A DNA stretch of 10,922 nt from an uncultured Gammaproteobacteria bacterium (GCA_905479545.1 CAJQNE010000341.1:1-10922), one strand, 5' to 3'. Numbered from the stretch's first letter, positions 1 through 8,450 are shown. Notes: a model not told the origin generated them from the letters alone. Translations and numbers: made by a program.

Positions 1-705
1 AGGGCTTCGTTAAGAAATTATCCTAACGCAGAATCGGTCGACAGCCAGCAATTCGCCGGGGCCGCTCACTTGCAGTGGAAGCGTGGCCGGACTGGCGTGC
101 GTGTTGGCGGTATTGGCCAGAATGTTCGACTCGACAGCGAAGCTAATAGTCGGTCCTACGCGCTCGACCTGGCTGCATGGCGGCCGCTGAGTGAGGCTTG
201 GTTGCTGCGTGCGACGGCCCGTTTTGGCGTGTCGAAATATAACTTTCCGGTCAATGTCCGCGACGTGAATCGACGGCTTTATGGCTTGTCATTCCTTCAC
301 CAGTCACCGGGTAAGCGGCAAATGCAGCTTGAAATTTCCTTAGTCGCTGGCGATGAGGAGGGTCTAACCGACAATGCGGCTAATGAGCGGCCATTCGGCC
401 GGGATATCTTTGGAGCGCAAGTCGCCGGCAGCATGTTCCTGACTCCAAATATCCGGCTATACGGCTCTACCGGTTGGCTACATTCCTTCTACGACGGTCC
501 ATTTTTACGAGACAGTGGCGGTAGCGGCGGACGTGAGGACGACCAGTTCGTGACGTCGTTAGCTTTGGTGTTATTGGAGCTGCCGTACTTGTCAAATTGG
601 TCGCTACGTAACGAATACCGTTACGTACAGAACGGTTCTGATATTAGCCTTTATGACTTCACCAGCTTTCAGTTATTGCTGACGGCGCGGCGTGAATTTG
701 AGTGA
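1..705 (+). CDS. Outer-membrane beta-barrel protein, C-terminal part (Slam/DUF560-like), 5' truncated by window
   Basis: The frame is open from the first base, so this is the last 234 residues of a longer protein; any TTG start inside it is not real. The visible part is alternating aromatic/hydrophobic strands separated by polar loops, as in a transmembrane beta-barrel. Family-like landmarks are FGRD followed by a strand (about residues 132-145), YDGP (164-167), REDD (178-181), and a last hairpin with NGSDISLYDFTSFQ (211-224) ending in RREF plus one Glu. This closing pattern (N-S-ISLYDY, then a final strand ending RR-F) is familiar from TPR/barrel proteins of the surface lipoprotein assembly modifier (Slam, DUF560) type and related porin-like proteins. 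The N-terminal signal peptide and any TPR domain lie outside the window. The stop codon nearly touches the next gene, suggesting an operon. Outer-membrane barrel is a confident call; the Slam-like assignment is tentative. Confidence 0.6.
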   Translation, partial: RASLRNYPNAESVDSQQFAGAAHLQWKRGRTGVRVGGIGQNVRLDSEANSRSYALDLAAWRPLSEAWLLRATARFGVSKYNFPVNVRDVNRRLYGLSFLHQSPGKRQMQLEISLVAGDEEGLTDNAANERPFGRDIFGAQVAGSMFLTPNIRLYGSTGWLHSFYDGPFLRDSGGSGGREDDQFVTSLALVLLELPYLSNWSLRNEYRYVQNGSDISLYDFTSFQLLLTARREFE

Positions 706-706
706 T

Positions 707-2332
707 ATGCCCATGTTGAAATTCCTACCAGTATTAAAATCCTCACAAGTCATTGCAGCACTGATGTACACGGTCGTCGGCTGGTCTGCGTTGAGTGTGG
801 CTAGTGCGCAGCCCGGCGATGACGTCGGCAAGGTTATTTTTGTATTCGGCACAGCTAATTTAGAGCGGAGCAATGTGGTGCCGCTGACTAAAGGGCTGGG
901 CTTGCAGGCGCGGGACAAAGTGACGACAGGCAGCAATGGCCGGGCACAGTTGAGAATGGTCGATGATAGTAAAGTTGCATTACGTCCTGGCAGTGAATTT
1001 GTCGTCGAAAAAATCGTCCGGAATGCTGCCGCTTCCGGCTCGGTAGTGGCAGCCGGCAATGCCGATGAGCAAGTGGTGTTTCAACTACTCAAGGGCGGCC
1101 TTCGGACACTGACGGGCACCGTCGGTGGGAAAAACGAGGGTGACTACCAGCTAAAAACGCCGGTTGCGACACTAGGTATTCGAGGTACTGCCTACAGCGT
1201 TGTATTAGCGGACCCCAGCGAATGTATTAGCGCCGGTGGCTCGCCCGGTAAGTCGGCTGTGGCTTTGTATGTGACCGTCTCGGATGGTGCGATATATATC
1301 GAGAACGAGGCCGGGCGATTGAACCTTGATCCTAGTGAGTTTGGCTGTGTGACCTCAGTGAGTAGCAGTCCGGTGTTATTGTTGAAGCCGCCGGTTTCTC
1401 TGACTGCTGAGGCGCGTGCACTGGGTGGTATCGACGAGAGTGACGACGATAGAGACTCATTAACCAAAACCAGCACCCGCACCCGTTCCGGTGGCGATAG
1501 TTCGGAGTTTATAAATCGCAATGAAACGACTACCACCAGCACACCGGCAGAGTACAACGAGCCAACGGTAGAAGTAACAGCAGGTGGCACTGACCTTACC
1601 GGTGGTGAAGCCGTGGCGGCAACCCGTTCGGTGACCGTAGCGCTGCCGTTTGAGGCCAGCAATGAGCGGGTTTTTGGACAACGCGGTGAGCCTGGGAGTG
1701 TTGAGGTCGATGGCGCGGGCAACCTGGCGCAGGTTGAATCCAATGACGGCACTACTTATGCAATCGGCAGCTCTTCCACCATAAATACGGGCCAGGATGC
1801 GGCCAGCGGCTTACGTTGGGGGCGTTGGGCAGGTAACGACGCTCAGCGAACTCCGCCAGCCGGTGGTGCGCCACAGCCGGTCAATTTAACGGATAGCAGC
1901 TTGCATTGGGTGGTTGGACCCACTGGCAATGGCGATGTTGCCATTCCCATTACCGGCAGCCGCAATTTCACCGTGATAGGCAATACGTCGCCGACTGATG
2001 GCAACGGCAATGTCGGTACCTTTGGCAACGCCACACTCTCGGCTAATTTCACCAATTCGAGTGTCGAAAGCAGCGTGAATTTCTCGCTCAACGGCCAGGT
2101 ATGGAGTGGCGATCTGGGGACCGGGGCGATTACCGGCAGTACATTTAATGGTGATTACGCGGATGTCACCGTCGGGCCGGCAGGGACTACTCCAACTCAG
2201 GGCAGCGGTGAATTTAGTGGCTTCTTTACACCGAATGCAGACGCCGCCGGGTTGAGCTATGGGCTTGAAGCCAATGGGCCCGCGGGTGCTCCGGATCGGG
2301 CTTCGGGTGTGGTTATCTTTAGCGGAAATTAA
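707..2332 (+). CDS. Exported FecR-domain protein with C-terminal TbpB-like barrel domain
   Basis: 541 residues from ATG 707. A signal peptide spans about 1-34 (basic start, hydrophobic core, cleavage after ASA), with no lipobox. Residues 40-165 form a FecR domain of the periplasmic, non-transmembrane type: VGKVIFVFG, GLGLQARDKVTTGSNGRAQL, LRPGSEF, and TPVATLGIRGTAYSV. The fold continues to about 225 and includes C173 and C214, the only cysteines. A Ser/Thr/Asp-rich linker covers about 243-285. From about 330 the sequence is Gly/Asn-rich beta: WGRW (370-373), LHWVVG, a GTFGNATLSANF strand and GEFSGFFTPNADAAGLSYG (501-519), ending at VVIFSG. This resembles the C-terminal barrel of transferrin-binding-protein-like proteins (lipoprotein_5 type). 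The start is uncertain: GTG 692 overlaps the barrel gene by 14 bases, while ATG 713 has a better spaced GAGTGA (700-705). All three keep the signal peptide. No ligand can be assigned; it is not a FecI-FecA type regulator. Confidence 0.75.
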   Translation: MPMLKFLPVLKSSQVIAALMYTVVGWSALSVASAQPGDDVGKVIFVFGTANLERSNVVPLTKGLGLQARDKVTTGSNGRAQLRMVDDSKVALRPGSEFVVEKIVRNAAASGSVVAAGNADEQVVFQLLKGGLRTLTGTVGGKNEGDYQLKTPVATLGIRGTAYSVVLADPSECISAGGSPGKSAVALYVTVSDGAIYIENEAGRLNLDPSEFGCVTSVSSSPVLLLKPPVSLTAEARALGGIDESDDDRDSLTKTSTRTRSGGDSSEFINRNETTTTSTPAEYNEPTVEVTAGGTDLTGGEAVAATRSVTVALPFEASNERVFGQRGEPGSVEVDGAGNLAQVESNDGTTYAIGSSSTINTGQDAASGLRWGRWAGNDAQRTPPAGGAPQPVNLTDSSLHWVVGPTGNGDVAIPITGSRNFTVIGNTSPTDGNGNVGTFGNATLSANFTNSSVESSVNFSLNGQVWSGDLGTGAITGSTFNGDYADVTVGPAGTTPTQGSGEFSGFFTPNADAAGLSYGLEANGPAGAPDRASGVVIFSGN

Positions 2333-2448
2333 CGCCTAAAGAATTATTCGTTCGAGGGCGTGCCAGCGCACCAACCCCGGCAAACACTGTTCAAGCTGAT
2401 GACGTTAGGTTATCGCGGAACAACTAGGAAAACGAAGGTGACAGAGTC
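2333..2448 (+). other. Intergenic gap with ribosome binding site for the large lipoprotein gene
   Basis: This 116-base gap separates the FecR-domain gene from the large lipoprotein gene on the same strand. AAGGTG at 2435-2440, eight bases before ATG 2449, is a good Shine-Dalgarno sequence and supports that start. I see no convincing sigma-70 promoter, no Fur-box-like palindrome and no terminator here. The two genes may therefore be cotranscribed, or the second may have its own weak or non-sigma-70 promoter. Confidence 0.5.
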
Positions 2449-5400
2449 ATGTGGAAACGTCTTAACCTAACATCAGGGGCGCAAAACGCCTTACCCATGG
2501 CGGTAGCGAAACCCGCCTTATTCCTGGTCACCTCATTTGTGCTTAGCGCTTGCAGCGGTTCGGGAGGGTCGGGAGCTTCTGGCGCAACCCCGGTTAGTGG
2601 CGGCGATGAAGTAAGTGGCCGGGCTGTTAAGGGCGTGATCGGTGATGCCCGTATTGATGTTTTTCCCGCTAACCCTTTAGGTCAGCCGGTTTCAACCACG
2701 CCAACGGAAACTGCCACGACCGCTAGCGATGGCACATTTAGCCTGTCACCCGTCAGTGAGCCCAGTCTGGTTCAATCTATTGGCGGTAGCTTCGTCGACG
2801 AAGCCGATCAGGATCCGGAAGGCGATGGTCGCAATCAAATTGAGCTGGGCCCGAATGACGCCTTCGAAAGTATCTTATTTCCCGGCGAAACGACGGTGGC
2901 CATAACGCCCTACACGCAGTTATTAATCGACAAAGCTCGTCGTGAAGTTACTGGCGATAATTTCCAACAAGTGATTGAGAAAAACCGCCAGATAGCCATT
3001 AACGCCTTCGGTTTTGATCCGTTTACTACCATGCCGGCTGATCCAACGGCACCGGGCAACTCGGCTTTACCGGCACGTCAATATGCTTTGTTGGTTGGCG
3101 GCGTCGCTAACGCTATCAATCGCATCAGCATTGGCCTGGGGTTTGAGCAACCACGGTTTGAAATTATTCAGGCGGTAATTGCTGATATGAGCGATGGTGT
3201 TCTGGATGGTCTGGAAAACGGCCAGGCGGTTACGGTAGAAGTTGATAACGAAGTCTTTGCCTTGCCCACTGATATCGCTTTAAACGGCGAAATTGGCCGG
3301 TTTGCGAATAATAATTTTGATGCTTATGGTGGTTTACGAATCGCTGTCAATGAAGCCGTGCTTGCGGCCAGTGGTGCTAACGAAGCGCCGGTTTTAAGCG
3401 GCAATGCTGGCTTTAATATTACTGAAGGTGGCAATCGCACTCTAAGCGTGGCTGATTTTGCCGTTACTGACCCGGACTCTGGTCCTGAAGCGTTAGTGTT
3501 TAGTGTTACCACGCTACCAGCGCGTGCCGAAATCGACCTCCGCGGTGGCGAGCTAGACGTCGGTGATACCTTTACTCTGGCCGAGTTGCAGAATGGTGAC
3601 CTGAACTATAGTGACCTGGGAACGGGCGACGGCACTGATAGCTTTACCGTGTTCGTCAACGACGGTGTTGACGACATTACTATTACCGTTAGCGTCACAA
3701 TTGGCGCTGTGGCGGCGAATAATCCGCCGGTAATCACCGGTACGCTGAGCTTCACGCTGGAAGATTTCACTAGCTTTACACTGACTCCATCAGAGTTTGC
3801 GGCGACCGACCCTGACATTGGTCCGGCGTCGGCGTTAGAGGTTTTTCTTGATCTGCCACCGGGCCGCGGTGACTTGTTGCGCAACGGCGTGGTGCTCTCC
3901 ACCGGCCTTGCGTTTACGATTGGCGACGTCCAACAAGGACGGGTGACCTATCAAGCTTCATCAGGGCAAGGCGATGACAGCGATAGCTTTCAGTTATCAG
4001 TAAGTGACGGGGAGGTGTCGAGCATGGCAACCATCACTGTCACCATTACCGAACCTGCCGGTGGTGGTAATACAGCACCCGAAGCTTTTAGCGGCTCAAT
4101 TGACTTAGACGAAGGCGACAATACCACCAGTCAGGCGTCAGCTTCTGATATAGATGGTGACGAGCTCACTTTCACTGTCGTCACCGACGTGGAGAACGGA
4201 ACGCTGGATCTGGATTCTGGCGTAGGTAGCTTCACCTACACCCACGATGGCTCAGAAACTACCAGTGATAGCTTCACGTTTATCGCTAATGACGGCACCA
4301 TGGACTCGAATGTGGCGACCTTCACTATCACCGTGAACCCTGTAAACGATCCGCCAATATCGAATGTCAGCGGCTTTAATGTAGAAATTGGTCACTCCAA
4401 AGTGCTTACGCCTGCGGACTTTGAAATATCTGATCCTGATAATGATGCTAACGACCGGGTTTATACCGTTGAGGTGCTGCTGCAAAACGCCGAATTGCGA
4501 CTAAATGGGGTTGGATTGGGTAACAGCGAAACATTTACTGAAGCGAGCCTGATCGCCGGTGCTGTTTCTTATAAGCACGACGGCAATCCGGGGGCGACTA
4601 ATTTCCAACTTCTTGTAAATGACTCTGATGACGGGGATCACCGCTTTACTGTTCCGGTTGTTGTTGACGCTCTGGATGTTTTTAACACCGAATATCACTC
4701 GCTGTTTTTCTACCCCGAGTTTGGTACTTCGTTCTCGGAAGACCCTGGCGATTTTAGTGACTTAGAGTTTGCTGTCGAGGTAGACAGCTTTTTAACTGAT
4801 AGCAATGCCAGTGGCGCGTTTTATAGTTTCGCAGGCGCGGGCGTATCGTCGGATTTACGAATTGGAACCTCGGATGGTGTTAACTACAACGCACGCTTAA
4901 ATACCGACGTTGATAGCGGCACTGCCGAGCCGTTTGTGCCGCTCACGGTTACCTTGTTCGGCGAGTTTCAGTTCTTGCTTCCCACTGAAAGGGAGTTTGA
5001 TCAAGATGGTACCGACGAACTGGTTGAAGCACGATCCATTCGTTTGATTCCGGCTGATTTGGAGTTTGGTATCGCGCTGGCGGGTCTGCAGCACACCTTC
5101 AATGAATTCGGCACGACAGAGCTGAACGGCGATGGCGCTCCTGAAGAACTGGATGTACTCGATTTACGCGAGATATTCCTCGAACAGGATTTGTTCCTGA
5201 TTATGGAGAAAGCGACCGCGGCATCTAATGCAACATTAAATGGCGACTACGGGATGATTGAGTTTGGTCTTGCTGCACTCGATGGCCAGAACGGGATAAT
5301 AGAGGCGTTTAACTTCCTGTTCTCGATCAATTTTGATGGCGATGGCTCATTAGCTATCGGCGCTGAACAGCGCTCGGCAGTGCAAAGAAGCCCTGGCAAT

Positions 5401-8325
5401 ACACAGTTATTGAACCGCAATAGCGAAACGCGAAACGCTGGTGAAACTGATGTTTATTCAGTGGCAGCCGACGGAACGGTTACGCTTGGCGTTGCTCCAG
5501 ACGATAGCACTGGTTTTGTCAGTGTTGACGGAAGTTTGTTCTACTTGCCGTTCTCGGAAATCGACCAAGGTACGCCGGAAGATCTAGTTGAAGGTTTAAA
5601 CTCGATCATTATGGGAGTTAGGGCAGATGATGCCCCGAGCTTTGACGACGGTGCCAGCTTCCGGCTGCAAGGTCTGCAGGTTTGCTTTACCCAAGATGGC
5701 CGAACCGAAGTGGAGCGCTTTGTAAGAAATTCGCTGACCTTTGGCGCTGCTTTCAGCTCAGCCGACGTCACTCTTTCGGGCCAACGCAGTCTGGCGCTTC
5801 GCGGCGATGACGTCTCACCGCCAGCGTTTTTGCCGCTGTTTTCTAACGAGTCGGTTGACCTGACGCTTAGCTCCACGGCGGGTGGCGAACTGACGTTTGA
5901 AGGCTCGTCGAATGGCCGCGACTACCAGCTCAATGGTTATCTTGCTGATACCGGCAGAATGATGATTCTTAATATTGAGACCGATGATACCGGCACCGCA
6001 GCGGATGACCGCTTCTGCCAAGGCATTGCCATCGCGGTACTCGATACTGGCTTCGATCTTGATAATGCTCCACCTGTCGCAGCCATTTCTGGCACGCCTG
6101 CATCGCCGATTTCAAGCGGCGAAACTATCACACTCAATGCTACCAGCAGCAGCGATGCCGACGGTGATGCGCTCGATTTCACCTGGTTCACTACCTCTGG
6201 CACATTAAGTTCGACCACTGGCGCATCGGTAACGTTCACCGCACCGGCTCAGGGCACCTCGGCTGCCCGCGTTTACCTAACAGCCAGCGACGGTGATTTT
6301 CAGAATGTGGTGTTTACCACGGTGGTTTACCAAGACCCGAATCCGCGTGTGTCACGTAATCAAACAGCTGTCGTTGAGCAGGGGCACGGGCTGCCGATTG
6401 ATAATCAATTGCTGCAAACCACTGACTCTGATACTCCGCCCGGCGATTTGATCTACATGATTGATAACGGGCCGCAGAACGGCGAGCTATTGTTTAACGG
6501 CGTGCCTATCGGAGGGGGCGTAACCTTTACCCAGGCGGATATCGATAACGGTAACCTCAGCTACCGGCAGTCGGGACAACAGCAAACTGTCGATAGCTTT
6601 AGTTTCACGGTTAGCGACGGTAATGCTGATGACTCCGGCACCTTTAATTTGAATATCGCAGCATTTGACCCGGATGCGTCATTCTACGGTTTGAGCCTGT
6701 CGTTATCTGTTGGCTCGGCTAACCTGAATCAGGCATCGCCATTAGGAGTCTTTAGCATAACTTCTGACAGCTTGTTTGAGATGATTGTTAGCTCGGGTGT
6801 TGGCAACGCGATTCAATTCGAAAACCGTTTCACCGGAGAATTTACCGAAACCGATAGTGAAACAATCGATAACGTAAATTATGTATTGAGTGTCGATCAA
6901 AGCACAGACCCTAACGACATCGACTTTACCCAAGGGTTGTTGCTCCCTAGTGGTCTGCTGAGAGAGCCGATTACAGCAGTCGATTTAGATCTAGAGGATA
7001 TTGGCCAAAACTTCGCAGGCATCGAGTTGCCACTGGCGGTTAATTACATACCTTTGGATTTACAAAACGGGGTATTCGTTGCTGTGTTTACTGAGCGCGA
7101 GGATGAGTTTTCCGGGTTTGATAGCACCGGTGATGGTATGCCGGATGCCATTGACGCCACTACTCTGCGTGAGACTGACGGGCGATTCTTCTTTGATGTC
7201 CGCGGTGAACAGCCCTCCGGAACGGACCTGTCAACCCTCAGTGGTCTGTACCGAACGGTATTCTTTGAGTTTGAGTTTACCGGTGCGATGTCAGGCGAAT
7301 CGAACGTTTATAACTTCTTCACAGATACGGTTTTTGATGGGGTCGGCGGTTATGACGGTGGCTTTACTGGCCGAATACTTAACCGGGTGCCGAACACCAA
7401 CCAGCCGGTAACCCGCACTGTGGAAACCGACCCGACCGGTGAGGACGACAGTGCCTACTCGGTAACGAGCGATGGGCAGATTACTTTCTCCAATATTGGC
7501 GGGGTTTCAGGTCGCGGTTTCACCGTGGCTGATGGTAGCTTTTACGCCTTGGAGCTTGCTGCGATTGAGGGAGGAGTGAATACGCCAACTGAGGTGGATC
7601 ACGCGCTCCAACTCGGCGTTAAAGTCAGTAGCGCTGCCCCGAATATGTCCGGTCGTCGTTACCGGGGTGAAATACTCAGGGTCTGTTACGGAGAGTTTGA
7701 GACCCGTGTTGAGCGCATGCAGCAACTCGATCTATTGTTCTCGGCTGATGGCAGTACCATGAACATGAACTCGCTAACCCGCAGCTTTGGTCGCTTTAGT
7801 GATAGTGACGGCTTTACCGACGATAACGAAAGCACCGAGACTATTCTCGATATGGCTGTTAGCACTTCGGCGAACGGCGGCTTCGCAGCGAGTAGAAATC
7901 AAACTGGTTTAATGACCAGCTTCGACGGGGCGGTATCAGAAAATGACCGTATCATCGTTCTTCGCTATTCAGTCGATGACACGGCCAACTTTGGTGATAA
8001 CTGTGAAGGTTTTGGTATTGCCGGTAGAGATACGGGCCAGGAGATAGATAACCAGCGGCCAACTATTTCAGTCAGCAGTCCACAGTCTACCGCACAGAAA
8101 GGCGAGCAAATTACGCTCACCGCTGCTGCCAGTGATCCGGATGGCGGCGCACTGTCCATTAACTGGGTAGCGACTGTCGGTACGTTGTCGGCAACTACAG
8201 GTAATTCAGTGATGTGGACGGCACCAGTGGCCGGGTCTCCGGACGGTACCGCACGAATTTATGCCACGGCAAACGACGGCGATCTGCCAGCCACGTCGTC
8301 AGTTGACATTCTGTACGTTGATTAG
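2449..8325 (+). CDS. Very large surface-type lipoprotein with cadherin/CSPG-like, PKD-like and duplicated unknown modules
   Basis: 1958 residues, very acidic. The lipoprotein signal ends in VLSAC (Cys35) with Ser at +2, which favours the outer membrane. Residues 50-310 are a lipoprotein head domain (GRAVKGVIGDARIDVF beta unit, then a helical part with VAITPYTQLL). Domains follow in order: CSPG/cadherin-like 313-420 and 425-535, cadherin-like 540-634 (ending in NPVNDPP), CSPG-like 637-740, unrecognised module A 741-1201, PKD-like 1202-1297, CSPG-like 1301-1405, module B 1406-1866, PKD-like 1867-1958. DPD, DADGD and GDG motifs suggest Ca2+ binding. The only cysteines are C35, C1079, C1190, C1746 and C1852. 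No GGxGxDxxx (RTX) array, LPxTG or type IX tail is seen. Start supported by AAGGTG eight bases upstream. Likely an adhesin or surface scaffold; this is inference, and binding partner and enzymatic activity are unknown. Confidence 0.85.
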   Translation: MWKRLNLTSGAQNALPMAVAKPALFLVTSFVLSACSGSGGSGASGATPVSGGDEVSGRAVKGVIGDARIDVFPANPLGQPVSTTPTETATTASDGTFSLSPVSEPSLVQSIGGSFVDEADQDPEGDGRNQIELGPNDAFESILFPGETTVAITPYTQLLIDKARREVTGDNFQQVIEKNRQIAINAFGFDPFTTMPADPTAPGNSALPARQYALLVGGVANAINRISIGLGFEQPRFEIIQAVIADMSDGVLDGLENGQAVTVEVDNEVFALPTDIALNGEIGRFANNNFDAYGGLRIAVNEAVLAASGANEAPVLSGNAGFNITEGGNRTLSVADFAVTDPDSGPEALVFSVTTLPARAEIDLRGGELDVGDTFTLAELQNGDLNYSDLGTGDGTDSFTVFVNDGVDDITITVSVTIGAVAANNPPVITGTLSFTLEDFTSFTLTPSEFAATDPDIGPASALEVFLDLPPGRGDLLRNGVVLSTGLAFTIGDVQQGRVTYQASSGQGDDSDSFQLSVSDGEVSSMATITVTITEPAGGGNTAPEAFSGSIDLDEGDNTTSQASASDIDGDELTFTVVTDVENGTLDLDSGVGSFTYTHDGSETTSDSFTFIANDGTMDSNVATFTITVNPVNDPPISNVSGFNVEIGHSKVLTPADFEISDPDNDANDRVYTVEVLLQNAELRLNGVGLGNSETFTEASLIAGAVSYKHDGNPGATNFQLLVNDSDDGDHRFTVPVVVDALDVFNTEYHSLFFYPEFGTSFSEDPGDFSDLEFAVEVDSFLTDSNASGAFYSFAGAGVSSDLRIGTSDGVNYNARLNTDVDSGTAEPFVPLTVTLFGEFQFLLPTEREFDQDGTDELVEARSIRLIPADLEFGIALAGLQHTFNEFGTTELNGDGAPEELDVLDLREIFLEQDLFLIMEKATAASNATLNGDYGMIEFGLAALDGQNGIIEAFNFLFSINFDGDGSLAIGAEQRSAVQRSPGNTQLLNRNSETRNAGETDVYSVAADGTVTLGVAPDDSTGFVSVDGSLFYLPFSEIDQGTPEDLVEGLNSIIMGVRADDAPSFDDGASFRLQGLQVCFTQDGRTEVERFVRNSLTFGAAFSSADVTLSGQRSLALRGDDVSPPAFLPLFSNESVDLTLSSTAGGELTFEGSSNGRDYQLNGYLADTGRMMILNIETDDTGTAADDRFCQGIAIAVLDTGFDLDNAPPVAAISGTPASPISSGETITLNATSSSDADGDALDFTWFTTSGTLSSTTGASVTFTAPAQGTSAARVYLTASDGDFQNVVFTTVVYQDPNPRVSRNQTAVVEQGHGLPIDNQLLQTTDSDTPPGDLIYMIDNGPQNGELLFNGVPIGGGVTFTQADIDNGNLSYRQSGQQQTVDSFSFTVSDGNADDSGTFNLNIAAFDPDASFYGLSLSLSVGSANLNQASPLGVFSITSDSLFEMIVSSGVGNAIQFENRFTGEFTETDSETIDNVNYVLSVDQSTDPNDIDFTQGLLLPSGLLREPITAVDLDLEDIGQNFAGIELPLAVNYIPLDLQNGVFVAVFTEREDEFSGFDSTGDGMPDAIDATTLRETDGRFFFDVRGEQPSGTDLSTLSGLYRTVFFEFEFTGAMSGESNVYNFFTDTVFDGVGGYDGGFTGRILNRVPNTNQPVTRTVETDPTGEDDSAYSVTSDGQITFSNIGGVSGRGFTVADGSFYALELAAIEGGVNTPTEVDHALQLGVKVSSAAPNMSGRRYRGEILRVCYGEFETRVERMQQLDLLFSADGSTMNMNSLTRSFGRFSDSDGFTDDNESTETILDMAVSTSANGGFAASRNQTGLMTSFDGAVSENDRIIVLRYSVDDTANFGDNCEGFGIAGRDTGQEIDNQRPTISVSSPQSTAQKGEQITLTAAASDPDGGALSINWVATVGTLSATTGNSVMWTAPVAGSPDGTARIYATANDGDLPATSSVDILYVD
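4357..6348 (+). repeat. Diverged protein-level tandem repeat, unit 1 (CSPG-like + module A + PKD-like)
   Basis: Encodes residues 637-1300 of the large lipoprotein (664 residues). Matching landmarks with unit 2 are QNAELRLNGV versus QNGELLFNGV in the CSPG-like part, NGDGAPEELD (893-902) in module A, LQVCF (1076-1080), FCQGIAIAVLDTG (1189-1201), and GTLSSTTGASVTFTAPA in the PKD-like part. The similarity is visible in protein but not obvious in DNA, so the duplication is old. Confidence 0.75.
6349..8322 (+). repeat. Diverged protein-level tandem repeat, unit 2 (CSPG-like + module B + PKD-like)
   Basis: Encodes residues 1301-1958 (658 residues), directly after unit 1 and running to the end of the protein. 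Its landmarks match unit 1: QNGELLFNGV, TGDGMPDAID (1560-1569), LRVCYG (1743-1748), NCEGFGIAGRDTG (1851-1863) and GTLSATTGNSVMWTAPV. The GDG motif and the first cysteine are both offset by exactly 667 residues from unit 1, and the second cysteine by 662. Confidence 0.75.
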
Positions 8326-8342
8326 TGAAACCGCTTAGGTTT

Positions 8343-8383
8343 ACATCGCTGCCAACCTTCGGGTTGAAGGTTAGCAGCGATGT
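8343..8383 (+). terminator. Long hairpin after the large lipoprotein gene, probable terminator
   Basis: Arms 8343-8360 and 8366-8383 pair over 18 positions with a single C/A mismatch around a five-base GGGTT loop. It starts 18 bases after the lipoprotein stop codon. The downstream tract is only TGTTTGG, so it is an imperfect Rho-independent terminator; it may also act as an mRNA 3' stabiliser. It lies between two convergent genes. Confidence 0.6.
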
Positions 8384-8450
8384 TGTTTGGGGTTAGTGCA
8401 GGCTAGAGCACGCTACTCGGGGCGGCTGCGGTACTGTGATGTCAGTCCCT

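Noticed and set aside
70..72. TTG as the start of the first barrel gene
   Set aside because: The frame is open to base 1 with barrel-like sequence, so the true start is upstream of the window.
692..2332. FecR-domain protein as an anti-sigma/iron-signalling FecR
   Set aside because: It has a cleavable signal peptide and no cytoplasmic anti-sigma domain or transmembrane anchor, and no sigma factor gene or TonB receptor is adjacent.
2333..2448. Fur box or strong promoter before the giant lipoprotein gene
   Set aside because: No stretch resembles GATAATGATAATCATTATC and only very weak -35/-10 matches are present; a small GTGC/GCAC palindrome near 2360 is too short to mean much.
3324..8159. Many reverse-strand open frames and a + strand frame at 7001-7411 inside the giant gene
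   Set aside because: They are low-complexity complements of an acidic repeat-rich gene, have no ribosome binding sites or recognisable domains, and the main frame is clearly coding throughout.
2449..8325. Giant protein as an RTX adhesin of a type I secretion system
   Set aside because: It has a lipobox, no nonapeptide GGxGxDxxx arrays and no type I C-terminal signal; it ends in a PKD-like domain.
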